In this document: positions 8,598 through 17,800 of the stretch, piece after piece
Layout: every line of letters begins with the position of its first letter
How positions within the stretch are numbered: the stretch's first letter is position 1
Assembly (NCBI RefSeq): GCF_014297575.1
Contig: NZ_CP060412.1
Span: forward strand, 62,001-126,000
Length of the DNA stretch: 64,000 nt
Direction: 5' to 3'
Source: Dyella telluris
GTDB taxonomy: Bacteria > Pseudomonadota > Gammaproteobacteria > Xanthomonadales > Rhodanobacteraceae
Translations under genes and position numbers: made by a program
Notes under the pieces: generated by a model
Database searches by the model: none
What the model was told of the DNA's origin: nothing
Seen by the model: only the letters and a program-made list of their open reading frames with translations

Positions 8598-8909
8598 TTA
8601 AGCCACCTCGGCAACGGTGATCTCTTCGAGGGCGTGCTTGAACAGCAGGCGCTTGACGGCACCGTTGTTGGTGGAGATCAGGATGGTGTAGCGATCAACC
8701 TCCAGGACGTAGCCGTTCAGGACGACATCAGCGCCCAGCACGAATTCCAGCTCGGTCTCGGACTCGCGCATCTCCTGCAGCCACTGGTCATGGCTCCAGG
8801 GCTTCGGCTGGGGCGGGAGGACGATCTTGGTCGGCGGGGTTACTTCGGGACGGCGGGCCTTGCCGTTCAGGTGGAGGGTCTTGCGACGGGGAAAGTTGTG
8901 ATCCTTCAT
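8598..8909 (-). CDS. Hfq-like Sm-fold protein
   Basis: 103 residues. The C-terminal 60 resemble Hfq block by block: WLQEMRESETELEFVL, then VVLNGYVLEVDRYTILI (Hfq: LxGxxxxFDxFxxLL) and LLFKHALEEI (Sm2; Hfq has YKHAISTI). The Lys-His pair of the Hfq Sm2 loop is kept. The N-terminal 40 residues are basic and Pro-rich. It probably forms a ring that binds RNA or single-stranded DNA; whether it is a true RNA chaperone is inference. ATG 8909 was chosen because an earlier in-frame codon lies inside the operator. First gene of the helicase-primase unit. Confidence 0.7.
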   Translation of the reverse strand: MKDHNFPRRKTLHLNGKARRPEVTPPTKIVLPPQPKPWSHDQWLQEMRESETELEFVLGADVVLNGYVLEVDRYTILISTNNGAVKRLLFKHALEEITVAEVA

Positions 8910-8928
8910 TCTCTTCTCTACTGCGTAT

Positions 8929-8950
8929 GTATGTCGATACATACATTGTA
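8929..8950 (-). promoter_or_regulatory. Leftward promoter with phage operator site 3
   Basis: Leftward -10 TACAAT (8945-8950) abuts operator GTATGTCGATACATAC (8929-8944), which covers the transcription start. It controls the Hfq-like, helicase and primase genes. Confidence 0.75.
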
Positions 8951-8962
8951 GCGAGGAAAAAG

Positions 8963-9655
8963 TTACGCGATCAGTTCAGCGGGAAGCAGCTTCTCGGCAG
9001 TCGCTTGGGACAGCACTCCCTGGTCGATCAGACGCAGGGCGACCATCGAGCTGCCCTTGGCACGGATCATCTTGCAGAGCCATTCGTCGAACGCGCCCTT
9101 CCACGGGGCAGTCGAGTCGGCCATGAGGGTCGGGGCGGTGAAGTGCAGCGCTCGGATGGGGAGTTCCTCCTTCCAGCGCATTGCGATGAAGCCGATCAGG
9201 GGCAGGACGCCGGGACGGGCCTTGCCGTAAAGCTGACGGACGTTGGGGAGCCTGCTCCACCCGCGATCCACTGCCTCGTTGATCCCGAGACGGACGAACG
9301 TGTCATAGGGCATCCCGAGAGCGTCAGCGGCCTGTCGTGCCCCGAATGCGTCTTTCATCTGCTGCTCTTTTATAAGAGACGTGAACAGCTTCGACACAGC
9401 GATAGGGGCGCGATAGATGCCGGTGTACTTCTCCTGCGACTCGACGTAGACCTTGTTGCAGAGCTTCCCAAACAAGCGCGTGCGCTTGACGGGGTGCATG
9501 CCCCTGTATTCCCACCAGCAGGCTTTCGCAAGCTTGCGCTCGCGCTCACAGATCGCGTCAAAGTCGTTTGGGAACGAGCGCATCAGCGCTAGATCCATGT
9601 CCCTGGCTTCCATGTCGAAGCCAGGGAACTCGATGGTATGTGTGATGGTCGCCAT
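8963..9655 (-). CDS. Conserved hypothetical phage protein, replication region
   Basis: 230 residues, no family I can name. Notable are a Trp/Arg-rich early segment (CWWEYRGMHPVKRTRL), a helix-rich middle with AADALGMPYDTFVRLG that looks like a helix-turn-helix, and a mixed C-terminal half. ATG 9655 is used although no clear ribosome site precedes it; the earlier in-frame GTG (9679) would sit at the transcription start. Position between PhoH and the Hfq-like gene suggests a DNA-metabolism role. Confidence 0.75.
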   Translation of the reverse strand: MATITHTIEFPGFDMEARDMDLALMRSFPNDFDAICERERKLAKACWWEYRGMHPVKRTRLFGKLCNKVYVESQEKYTGIYRAPIAVSKLFTSLIKEQQMKDAFGARQAADALGMPYDTFVRLGINEAVDRGWSRLPNVRQLYGKARPGVLPLIGFIAMRWKEELPIRALHFTAPTLMADSTAPWKGAFDEWLCKMIRAKGSSMVALRLIDQGVLSQATAEKLLPAELIA

Positions 9656-9681
9656 AGTTAGTGCTTTGTCTCTGAGCACTA

Positions 9682-9700
9682 ATTATATGCGCTCACATAC
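9682..9700 (-). promoter_or_regulatory. Leftward promoter with phage operator site 4
   Basis: Operator ATATGCGCTCACATAC at 9685-9700 overlaps a leftward -10 TATAAT. It drives the 230-aa protein gene. A short inverted repeat (GTGCT/AGCAC) follows in the leader. Confidence 0.7.
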
Positions 9701-10450
9701 TTATTTTGTCGCAGGATCTCGATACCGCCTCAAGATCTCCTTGACCAGGCCCGAGCGCACAACGTCATCCTCGGTGAACTCGATGACCTTCACGCCCTTG
9801 AGACCCTTCAAACGCTCCATGGCGTCCTTCAGGCCGCTTTCGCCAGGGATGTCCTTTTGGGTGATGTCGCCATTGATGACCACGGTCGAGTTTTCACCGA
9901 TGCGGGTCAGGAACAGCTTCATCTGCTCCGGGGTGACGTTCTGGGCTTCGTCCAAGATCACGAAGCAGTTGTCGAAGGTCAGGCCACGGATGTACTCCAG
10001 GGGCTGAATCTCCACCTTTTCGAGGCGCTGGAGGTTCTCCAGATGCCTTGCGCCGAGGACCGAACTCAGGATGTGCCGGAACGGGGCGAAGTACGGTTCG
10101 AACTTCTCGTGGATGGTGCCGGGAAGGAAGCCCAGTCCCTTACCTGCTTCGACTGCCGGACGGGTCACGATGATCTTCTGGATCTTCCGCTGAAGCAGCA
10201 GGTTCGCAGCGTGCGCGGTGCAGACGTAGGTCTTGCCCGTGCCAGCGGGACCGATGCCGAAGGTCAGCTGATTGGATTCCATCGAGATGAGATAGTGACC
10301 CTGCACCTCATTCTTCGGCACGACTTCCTTGACGTAGCCGTAATCCTCTTCCCCACGGTGACGCTCACTACCCACACGCTCCTTGCCAGTGCGTTCCCGG
10401 TTCTCACGTTCCATGCGCTCGTTGCGCTTACGTTCTGCTCGGCGTCCCAC
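9701..10450 (-). CDS. phoH: PhoH-like ATPase
   Basis: 249 residues. Walker A GPAGTGKT, Walker B CFVILDEAQN, the TRPAVEAGKGLGFLPG block and NGDITQKDIP are diagnostic of PhoH, an ATP-dependent RNA/DNA helicase-like protein frequent in large phages. GTG 10450 is preferred because GGAAGGA lies 6 bp upstream; a GTG at 10495 has no proper ribosome site. The N-terminus is strongly charged (Arg/Glu-rich). Confidence 0.9.
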   Translation of the reverse strand: MGRRAERKRNERMERENRERTGKERVGSERHRGEEDYGYVKEVVPKNEVQGHYLISMESNQLTFGIGPAGTGKTYVCTAHAANLLLQRKIQKIIVTRPAVEAGKGLGFLPGTIHEKFEPYFAPFRHILSSVLGARHLENLQRLEKVEIQPLEYIRGLTFDNCFVILDEAQNVTPEQMKLFLTRIGENSTVVINGDITQKDIPGESGLKDAMERLKGLKGVKVIEFTEDDVVRSGLVKEILRRYRDPATK

Positions 10451-10504
10451 GTTTGTCCTTCCTTGGTTGTGAAAAAGGGCGTCCGTCCTAGACACCCTTG
10501 GGGT

Positions 10505-11692
10505 TTAGTGATTCTTGGTGGTGAAGAGCGTCGTTGGTATCCCGGCAAACTCGCTCTTGTCCCGGTAGTAATACTTGCCACCCACCACAGCGAAGTTGGT
10601 GATCGGGAAGTATTCGATGACCGTGGCCTTCGTCAGCGTGTCGATGTGTGCCAGGGCGAAGCCGTTGTGCCACTGCTCACCGTTGCAGTAGCTCGCGGAG
10701 CGCTTGTGACCGCTGCCTAGCTGATGCCATTCGTATGCACCGTAGATCGGGGAGAACATCGGCCACACTTCATGCTTGTGGTGATGACCGTTGACGCCGG
10801 GCAGACCCATGTGGCGCGCATGCGGAAAGTGATGTGCGAGGAAGGCGTCCCAATAGATGCGGTAGTTGTTCTTCACTTCCTTGGTCGTGTCCGACTTCGT
10901 GAACGCCGTCATGTCGGCCTGGGCCACGTAGTTCATTTCGAACTCTTCCAGACCCAGCAGCTTGCTGATCGTCATGCCGTGGAGGTCGGAAAGGACCGCA
11001 CGCAGGGCCGGCGTAGCATCAGCCAGGTGACGCAGGAGGCGGTGCTCGTGGTTGCCTTCGATCAGGTCCATCTGCGTGCCTGGGCAGGCTTCACGGATGG
11101 GAGCGAAGATCTTGGTGTGGGCGAACTTGATGCGACCCACCACGTCCCACTCACGCGGATCCACGCCGTACTTGCCGAACTCGGGCAGATCGAAGATGTC
11201 GCCCACGAAGCTCACCACGTCGGGCTGCACTCGCTTGGCGGTGTCGATGAGGACGCGCAGGAAGAACGGGTCAATCTCGATGTCGTGGAGGTCCGAACAC
11301 AGCAGGATGGTCTTGAAGCGAGCCTTGTTGTCGCGGGTGTACTTGTCGCCCCACTCCCGGCGCTCCTCGTTCATGCGCTTGTAGTGGTCAACCGAGGCGT
11401 GCTTGGCGATGGCCTTCTCCATCGCACCGACCTGACGTGAGCCGGTGATGCCCGCCTGGCGCTTGAACTCGTGGAAGGTGCCGAAGTGCATCGTCCAGAC
11501 GGACTCGGCATAGCGTCCGTGGACGCGGTAGTAGTTGCGGGTGATGAACCGTTCGGGGTCCGCTTCCGCCATCGCACGAATGTCTGCGATGCAGTCTTCG
11601 GCAGTGCCATCCTTCAGCTTGGGGATGATGGTTTCAGAGAGTGGGGCTTCCTTGCCCCGTGCAGCCTTCACTGGCTTCTTACTCGCTTTCAC
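10505..11692 (-). CDS. Calcineurin-like metallophosphoesterase
   Basis: 395 residues. The metal-binding signature is complete: SDLHDIE (DxH), VGDIFDLPE (GDxxD), GNHEHRLLRH (GNHE) and NGHHHKHEV (GHxH). Substrate is unknown; such phage enzymes act on nucleic acids or nucleotides. GTG 11692 overlaps the stop of the Rz1-like gene (GTGA) and has AAGGA upstream. The N-terminal 130 residues form an extra basic domain. It sits between lysis genes and replication genes. Confidence 0.88.
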   Translation of the reverse strand: MKASKKPVKAARGKEAPLSETIIPKLKDGTAEDCIADIRAMAEADPERFITRNYYRVHGRYAESVWTMHFGTFHEFKRQAGITGSRQVGAMEKAIAKHASVDHYKRMNEERREWGDKYTRDNKARFKTILLCSDLHDIEIDPFFLRVLIDTAKRVQPDVVSFVGDIFDLPEFGKYGVDPREWDVVGRIKFAHTKIFAPIREACPGTQMDLIEGNHEHRLLRHLADATPALRAVLSDLHGMTISKLLGLEEFEMNYVAQADMTAFTKSDTTKEVKNNYRIYWDAFLAHHFPHARHMGLPGVNGHHHKHEVWPMFSPIYGAYEWHQLGSGHKRSASYCNGEQWHNGFALAHIDTLTKATVIEYFPITNFAVVGGKYYYRDKSEFAGIPTTLFTTKNH

Positions 11693-11961
11693 TTGCCGAT
11701 TCCTTGTTTTCTGAGCTGTTCCGTCAGCCCATGGTGGCGGTCCTTGCACTCCCAGTAGAGGTGCTGGACTTGTTTGTGGTTGGCTTGAATGGCTTCACGT
11801 TCACCGGATTGAAGCTCCGGCAGCTCTTCAGGGCAGTCCTCAAGGTATTTCGCGTTGAGAAAAATCTGCCCTCTTGTTTCCGAGGTTCCAGAGGCGCAGC
11901 TCGTCAGCATCAAACACAGGCTGATCCACGCTGCGCTCAGAAAGAGCCGGTATGGGTTCAT
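11689..11961 (-). CDS. Rz1-like outer-membrane spanin lipoprotein
   Basis: 90 residues with a lipoprotein signal (hydrophobic LFLSAAWISLCLMLTSC, lipobox LTSC, lipidated Cys22). Its gene starts inside the inner spanin gene in another frame and extends past it, the classical overlapped Rz/Rz1 layout. It spans the periplasm with the i-spanin to disrupt the outer membrane at lysis. AAGGA precedes ATG 11961 by 8 bp. Confidence 0.8.
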   Translation of the reverse strand: MNPYRLFLSAAWISLCLMLTSCASGTSETRGQIFLNAKYLEDCPEELPELQSGEREAIQANHKQVQHLYWECKDRHHGLTEQLRKQGIGK

Positions 11962-12280
11962 GGGTGTCGTCCTTCGGCGGATTCCGTGCCTTGGGTTCAG
12001 TCACGGGGTATCCGGGCTCCTGTGCCCGGCGCTTGTTGTAGAAATCGACAACGGCGGTGTCAGTCCAGGAGAAGAAGCCGTCCCTGGCTACATCCTTCCC
12101 TGTTTGCTCCTCCTGGACTGACATGGCCGCTTGGGCGTTGTCTGCCGTTTCCTTGCTCACCGCAGCGGACTGCTGGGACTTCTCAATGGCGTAGCCACGC
12201 TCAGTCCAGGTGTGGCCTCCGTAGAAGCACAGACCCGACCAGGCCACGACGAGCAAACCAATGAGAAGTCCCTGCTTCAT
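11840..12280 (-). CDS. Rz-like inner-membrane spanin
   Basis: 146 residues from ATG 12280 (AAGGA upstream, start overlapping the lysozyme stop by 4 bp). One N-terminal transmembrane segment (GLLIGLLVVAWSGLCFYGG) is followed by a periplasmic, charged, mostly helical domain with many Ala/Gln/Glu, as expected for an i-spanin. The Rz1-like gene is nested in its 3' part. Confidence 0.78.
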   Translation of the reverse strand: MKQGLLIGLLVVAWSGLCFYGGHTWTERGYAIEKSQQSAAVSKETADNAQAAMSVQEEQTGKDVARDGFFSWTDTAVVDFYNKRRAQEPGYPVTEPKARNPPKDDTHEPIPALSERSVDQPVFDADELRLWNLGNKRADFSQREIP

Positions 12281-13167
12281 GCTGCTTCCTTGAGTTCCTT
12301 GCGTTTCTGCCAAACCACGTAGATCGAGGTGCCGATGCTGACGGCCACCAAGGTCAGAGCGATCACTCGGGTCCACTGCGTCATGCCGGCAGTGTCCGAG
12401 GCGATCTGTTTGATGGCTGCCACCGTGGGAGCGATCTGGCTGTAACCAGCGGTGATCGCGCCTGCGATACCCGTCACGATGGTCGTGATGGATGCCTTGC
12501 CACCCGGCACTTCAGTCACCTTCTGGACGGGTGCCGTGGGCACTTCGTTGGCGGTGTCGATACGGATGGCTTCCTGGATGACAGGAGCTGCCTTCGGCAC
12601 TTCGATACCGGGCAGAGTCATCTGCGGAGCCGGCACGGAGATCTTCCCGATGGGAGCGATGTCCTCGACCGGGAGGCTCCACAGTCGGATTTCCAGGTTG
12701 CGACGGTTCACCAGGCCCGGCAGATCTTCCTTCCAGGTCCGAACCTTGCCGTCAGCAAGCTTCTCGGTCTTGGTGATCTTGACCCACTTGGCCAGCTCAA
12801 TCGGGACAGCCTTGTAGTCGCCCTGGTTGAGCTTGCGCAGCAGCGTGCTGGACGCGAACTGATCCCAGCCCACGTTGAAGGCGAAGGACACCAGTGCGCC
12901 GTACTGATGATCGTTCAGATCAACCAGCACCTTGCTGCACACTACGTCGATTGCTTCGTGGAGATCCTGGTCGAAGATGCGCCAGGCTTCGGCTTCGGTG
13001 ATGACCAGGCCAGAGCGAACCTCGGGACCGGTGTGGCCGATACCGATAGTCCAGACGCCCTTGCTGTCCTTGTAAGCCTTGAGGACGGGTTTACCGTCAG
13101 TGCCAGGAGCGCCCTCGCACACAGCGAGGAACTTGCGGCACTCTTCAGTCAGTGGACGGAAGTTCAC
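12277..13167 (-). CDS. Phage lysozyme (GH24) with C-terminal membrane segments
   Basis: 296 residues. The N-terminal 170 residues are a T4-type lysozyme: catalytic Glu18 in AVCEGAPG, Asp34 and Thr40 in YKDSKGVWTIGIGHTG, and the FNVGWDQFASSTLLRKLN helix. Residues 170-296 are extra: a Pro/Val linker and two hydrophobic segments (ITTIVTGIAGAITAGY; VIALTLVAVSIGTSIYVVW) followed by a KRKELKE tail. This topology would tether the enzyme to the membrane by its C-terminus, or adds a holin-like function. GTG 13167 has GGAGG upstream and overlaps the previous stop (GTGA). Confidence 0.88.
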   Translation of the reverse strand: MNFRPLTEECRKFLAVCEGAPGTDGKPVLKAYKDSKGVWTIGIGHTGPEVRSGLVITEAEAWRIFDQDLHEAIDVVCSKVLVDLNDHQYGALVSFAFNVGWDQFASSTLLRKLNQGDYKAVPIELAKWVKITKTEKLADGKVRTWKEDLPGLVNRRNLEIRLWSLPVEDIAPIGKISVPAPQMTLPGIEVPKAAPVIQEAIRIDTANEVPTAPVQKVTEVPGGKASITTIVTGIAGAITAGYSQIAPTVAAIKQIASDTAGMTQWTRVIALTLVAVSIGTSIYVVWQKRKELKEAA

Positions 13168-13502
13168 GGGGAACCTCCGCTGAGCTTGGGGATGTTGACG
13201 TCCGCTGCCTTGGCAGTCAGATAGATCAGCAGGAGCCAGAGACCGATCTTCGTAGCCCACGCGAATACGTGGCCCATGAAAGAGTCGGTCAGCTTGTCCA
13301 TGCGTCGGTGGAACTGTTCCGTGATACGGATCAGTTCGAGAACCTCTTCGGGCTTTCGGTCCCCGAAGTGGCTGATGAAGCTTTCCCGGACTTCGGATCG
13401 GACGACAGACCGAATTGCCTCAAGCAACTCGGCCTGTCGGCCTTTCTCAATGAGTTCCTTCTCACGTCCGGACATTCCATTGTCCAGGTCTTTCTCGCTC
13501 AC
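13164..13502 (-). CDS. Holin-like single-pass membrane protein of the lysis cassette
   Basis: 112 residues from GTG 13502 (AAGGGA upstream). A charged, helical N-terminal 75 residues precedes one hydrophobic segment (FAWATKIGLWLLLIYLTA). It is the first gene after an operator-promoter and overlaps the lysozyme start, so a role in lysis timing (holin or antiholin) is likely from position; the sequence alone does not prove it. Confidence 0.65.
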   Translation of the reverse strand: MSEKDLDNGMSGREKELIEKGRQAELLEAIRSVVRSEVRESFISHFGDRKPEEVLELIRITEQFHRRMDKLTDSFMGHVFAWATKIGLWLLLIYLTAKAADVNIPKLSGGSP

Positions 13503-13530
13503 CGCTCAGTCCCTTGTAGCCAGTGTGTAT

Positions 13531-13550
13531 GTATGCGCTTACGTATTCTA
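13531..13550 (-). promoter_or_regulatory. Leftward promoter with phage operator site 5 (lysis genes)
   Basis: Leftward -10 TAGAAT (13545-13550) followed by GTATGCGCTTACGTAT (13531-13546) over the start region. It drives the holin-like, lysozyme and spanin genes. Confidence 0.7.
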
Positions 13551-13566
13551 CAAGGGACGGAAAGGG

Positions 13567-13803
13567 TTAGCCACCCTTGGTGGAGTTGCCCTTGCCGGTC
13601 GGCTTCGACTTCAGCTCTTCCAGCTCGCTGGTCAGCTCGGCAATGCGCTGGGCCTGCTCCTGCAGGTTGCCGTGGATGATCTGCACAGCCTGGCGTGCGG
13701 CCTGGACGAACGGACCACGGGCAGCGCCTGCGAGGGTCTGGGTCAGGTCATCGGATGCCTGGGCGAGGAACTGCACGGCTTCCTGGGTTTCCTGCTTGAT
13801 CAC
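13567..13803 (-). CDS. Small coiled-coil phage protein
   Basis: 78 residues from GTG 13803, whose codon overlaps the stop of the upstream gene (GTGA). Mostly helical, with heptads in LQEQAQRIAELTSELEELK and a Lys/Gly-rich tail. No family recognised. Its place between tail-accessory and lysis genes fits a virion-associated or assembly role, by context only. Confidence 0.7.
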   Translation of the reverse strand: MIKQETQEAVQFLAQASDDLTQTLAGAARGPFVQAARQAVQIIHGNLQEQAQRIAELTSELEELKSKPTGKGNSTKGG

Positions 13804-14270
13804 GGGGTTTCTTCCTTGTTGGTTTCAGTGGTGGGTTCGATGATCGTGACGGTTTCGTCCACGACCGGGGGCGGTTCTTCCGAGACGTTCGGAGAGTTGG
13901 GGTTCAGGGTGCTCTGCAGGGTCTCGCTTGCGAAGCCCTTTTCGTTTGCCAGGCGGTCGAACGCGAGCTTGAACATGTTGACGACGCCGGCTCCCGAGAT
14001 GTGCTCCAGCGGAACACCAGTGACGGGATCGAGGTCTTCGGGCTGGGCAAACAGACGCGGGAGCACTTCCATGCCATTGACCCAAAGGGTATCGCGACGA
14101 CCCTGCACGTCCACGTAGGCACCGTCGATGTAGATGTATTCCTGGCACTCGTAGATCAGCTGGATGTTGCCGCTGACCGGATCCCACTTCATGCGGATCT
14201 CCGGGGCGACCATTTCAGCGACGACACCGTTACCCAGCTCCCGGAATCGCTTGTTCACAACATTGGTCAT
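13800..14270 (-). CDS. Hypothetical tail-associated protein
   Basis: 156 residues from ATG 14270 (GGACA upstream). The first 100 residues are beta-rich (IQLIYECQEYIYIDGAYVDV) with a short helical stretch after; the last 40 are Pro/Glu/Thr-rich and probably disordered. Unknown family. It has its own operator-promoter and is coupled to the small coiled-coil gene. Confidence 0.75.
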   Translation of the reverse strand: MTNVVNKRFRELGNGVVAEMVAPEIRMKWDPVSGNIQLIYECQEYIYIDGAYVDVQGRRDTLWVNGMEVLPRLFAQPEDLDPVTGVPLEHISGAGVVNMFKLAFDRLANEKGFASETLQSTLNPNSPNVSEEPPPVVDETVTIIEPTTETNKEETP

Positions 14271-14297
14271 AGGTATGTCCTAAAAGGTGACTATTAC

Positions 14298-14320
14298 ATT
14301 ATACGTATGCAGATACTTAC
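14298..14320 (-). promoter_or_regulatory. Leftward promoter with phage operator site 6
   Basis: Operator GTATGCAGATACTTAC (14305-14320) lies just upstream of leftward -10 TATAAT (14298-14303). It drives the 156-aa and coiled-coil genes. Confidence 0.7.
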
Positions 14321-14366
14321 ACGGTCAGCCCGGCCCTAAGACCGGGTGACATTTCTTCGAATTGCC

Positions 14367-14873
14367 TTACACCGTGTTGAAGTAGTTCATGCTGCAACGT
14401 GCGGTCACGGTCTGGGACGAGACGCCATCAGAGATGTCGCACGCCACATCCACGTAGCTGCCCCCATTGAGCAGAGCCGTACACTGCGCGCTCACCTGGT
14501 TGGTGTTGCTGCCGGCAGTAGCGCCAGATGCGCCACCACCCCACCCGATCACACGCCAGTTGTAGCTGAAGTTGCCCGTGCCACCGGATGCGTATGCGGT
14601 GGCCAAGGTGCTCATCACGCGGGTCGTCGGCGTGGTCTTGTTGCCGAGGTTGAACGAGACCGTCGAGCCGGTTGCAGACGCAGTGAACGGGACGTAGTTG
14701 GTCGCACCCACGAACTGCGCGAGTTCCAGATACCACGAGTTGTCCGAGACGCCGTAGTTCTGCGAGATGTTCGGGACGAGACCACCACCACGGGCATACG
14801 AAAAGAGGTCGCCAGGGCCTCCGAAGACATTCACTAGATCCTGGAGGCTCGGGTTGGCGGGAACGGTAGCCAT
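14367..14873 (-). CDS. Tail fibre-linked virion protein, unknown function
   Basis: 168 residues; ATG 14873 overlaps the tail-fibre stop (TAATG), so translation is coupled. The sequence is rich in Gly/Ser/Thr/Asn with short beta-like repeats (YNWRVIGWGGGASGATAGSN) and two Cys, typical of phage tail surface or decoration proteins. No family assignment. It may be a fibre-associated or receptor-binding accessory protein. Confidence 0.75.
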   Translation of the reverse strand: MATVPANPSLQDLVNVFGGPGDLFSYARGGGLVPNISQNYGVSDNSWYLELAQFVGATNYVPFTASATGSTVSFNLGNKTTPTTRVMSTLATAYASGGTGNFSYNWRVIGWGGGASGATAGSNTNQVSAQCTALLNGGSYVDVACDISDGVSSQTVTARCSMNYFNTV

Positions 14874-17800
14874 TACAGGCCACCGTCCGTCAGACGCTTG
14901 TCCAACATCTGCACCGCTGCGACGAGGGGAGCCAGCAGCTCGGCCACCGACAGGGTGAGCGTGTCGGGACCAGCAGGGCCGTCACCGGAGGTCACCATCG
15001 TCGGATAGTGGTCCTCCATCTCCTGAGCGAAGAACCCGAACTCCCAGTGGCCGTCCTTGAGGTAGGAACGCGGGATCAGCTTCTTGATCTTCTCAAGCTC
15101 CTGGCGGGGGTTGAGCTTCTCCGCGAAGCGCTTCAAGCGCGCGTCGGAGTTGATCTTGAAGTTCGGCGCATACACCCAGGCGGAACAGTAAGCGTCACCG
15201 TTGGATTGAACCTTGAACTCGCCAGCACCGTTATATGGCCCGTTGGGTCGCATATAGATCGTGCCCGCCGTGCCGTTATTGCCGAGAACAAGGTGGCCCT
15301 GGTCGGAGTTGACGTAGCCGTTGCGCGCCTTCAGGGTGTTGCCGCTTGCTTCGCCCCAAATCGTTGCAGAACCGCGTGCGACGAGATCGCCGCGCATATT
15401 GAAGTGGCCGTTACGAACGTCAAACCAATGCGAGTATTCGCCCAAAGGCACAGCCTGTCCGGAAATGGTCGGGGCAAAGCCGATACCGTTCCACGACTTG
15501 ATGGCAAGGTTGTTCGCAGTGATAGAGCAGTTGTCACCGTTACCCGGATAGATGCCGTTGCCGCCACCGTTACCGTTAAACGTGATCTCCTTCATCATTA
15601 CGCCGCCGACGTTCTTGTCTAGCGGGGTGATAAGAGCAGACGTCCAGATGGTGCCGCCTGCGGCGAGGGAGGCGGTAAACCCAGCCTGCTCGTTATAGAA
15701 GCTGAACTGTCCGCCCTGCTTGAAGATGTACGAGTTGGCGTTTCCGAAGTAGACAACGCCATCAGTGGCAGTGCCGTTCCAGCCGGAAGCTCGGAGGGAA
15801 GCGTTGTTCGCGATCACCGTGCCATTAACGGTCGTCGTGCCGTCAGGCGCGACCGTGACCCTGGAGATCAGGGCACCGCGCTTGGCCCCAAAGCTGATGT
15901 TGAGCGCACCGCCCACCGAATAGAGGGCGATGTCATTGTCACCATCAGAGATCGCATAGCCGCCGCCGTAGCTGCCGCCAGCCTGGTATGCCATAGCGCC
16001 GACGCCCTGACCAGGGCCACTCCAGACGTGCGTCGAGACAACGGACTTCGTGACCGTAATCTTGTTCTGAGCCTGGAGCGAAATGTCGGTGCCGTTGATT
16101 GCGATGGGCGCGTACTTCGACGCATCCGAGTTGACGGCATCCAGGGACACGCCATCCGTGCCGAAAGGCATGAAGCGAGAGAGGCCAGTCGTGCCGTTCA
16201 CCGGCTTGAAGTACACGATGTCGGAGAACGTCGGCCCGACAAGGTTCGCCTTGCTATTCGGGTTGAAGTTGCCGTCGTGCCACACATTGCGCCACGGACC
16301 CCAAGTCGTTGCGTTGGTGCCCTTACGGATTGCCAGGCCATCGCCAAAGCTGAGCTGCGATGCGTAGCCGCCCGATCCGCCGATGTCCCAACCCATCATG
16401 GTCAGAATGTGCGCATAGGTGCCGCCGTTGTTGACGGGCGGGTTATTGACCGACGCAATGCGCTTGAAGCTCGCGAATACCTGCTTAGCCCCGAAGTCGC
16501 CCGGAGCATCCACCACGTCGCGGGTGTCCACCACAGCAATCGAGGTTGCGGATGCAGCGGTGGCGGTCTTGTCGAGCTTCGTGGTCGGATCGAAGTTGGC
16601 ACTCGTCCACAGCTTGTTCCAGGTGGCGAACTGCGAGCCATCCGAGGTGCCGCCGACGAAGGAGTCAGAAGAGCCGGCCTGGATCCACAGACCCGCCCAG
16701 CCGCCCGAAACGTCGCGATTGGCGATCTTGTGGAAGTAGCCGTAGTTGTCGTTGGGCGCACCACCTGCAATGCCGATAGTGCTGCTGTTGCCCATATAGC
16801 TGGAGTAGCCCATCGGGAGCGCAGCCCAGGCAGCGGCGGTGTTCGTTACGCCGTCGTAGGTCTGGTTGCCAGTTTTGCCCAGCTTCGTGGCGAGCAGCGG
16901 AAGCAGACCCAGATCATCGGTCACGTCGATGATCGAGACGTCATCAACCGTCAGCGTGCCGACCGTCTGGTTCGCATTCACGGACAGCTGGAGACCGGTC
17001 ACGCCCGGCTGCACGGTGTAATCGCCAGTGACCTGAGTCCAGCTCGTCTTGTTGCTGGAGAACGTCGGGGCGATCAGCAGACCACCGCCCGAGTCACCCA
17101 GGCGCAGCTTGGAGTTGTTGGATGCCCCGTTGTAGTCGGCGCTGGTCTTGTAGTAGCACGAAATGCGGTAGGTGCGGCCCAGCACAACCGGGATCGTCTG
17201 CACCGGCATGCCAAAGCTGACATCACCGCTACCAGGTGCGATCTGAATGGCCGTGCTGCCGCTGCGGGAGTCCGTCACATAGGTCACACGCCCCTGAGCG
17301 CCCGACTGCGTGAGATCCCACAGCTTCTTTTCGAAGTTGCCGTCCGAAACGAGGTTGCGACCAGCCGTGAAGTTGATCAGGTCCAGCGAACGCTGGAGGT
17401 TCGTCACTTCACTGATGGCGTGCGTATGCGCGCTCGGAGTGAACGTGGTCGGCTTGTTCGCCAGGTTCGCCCAGGTGAAAGCAGCAGAGTCGAGCTTGGA
17501 CGACTCCAGGGCGGCAACCGAGGTCAGGTTGCGGACATGCCAATCCGTCGCATACCAGATCGAACCGTAGTCCGGCGAGTTCTGGTTGATCTGGAGGAAC
17601 GGCAGGATCCAGCGAACCGAGCCATTTGCGGGCACGGTATAGCGACCCACCACCTTCACCCAGCCTGCGCTGATGGGCTGGCTCTTGACGTTGGTGTAGG
17701 TGTAGGTGCCTGCGCCACCCGGAGCCCACGGGCTGAACTGCGACTGGCGGACGTAGAGATTGAAGGCATTGGTGCCAGGCGTGCCGACACTCGATGCCAC

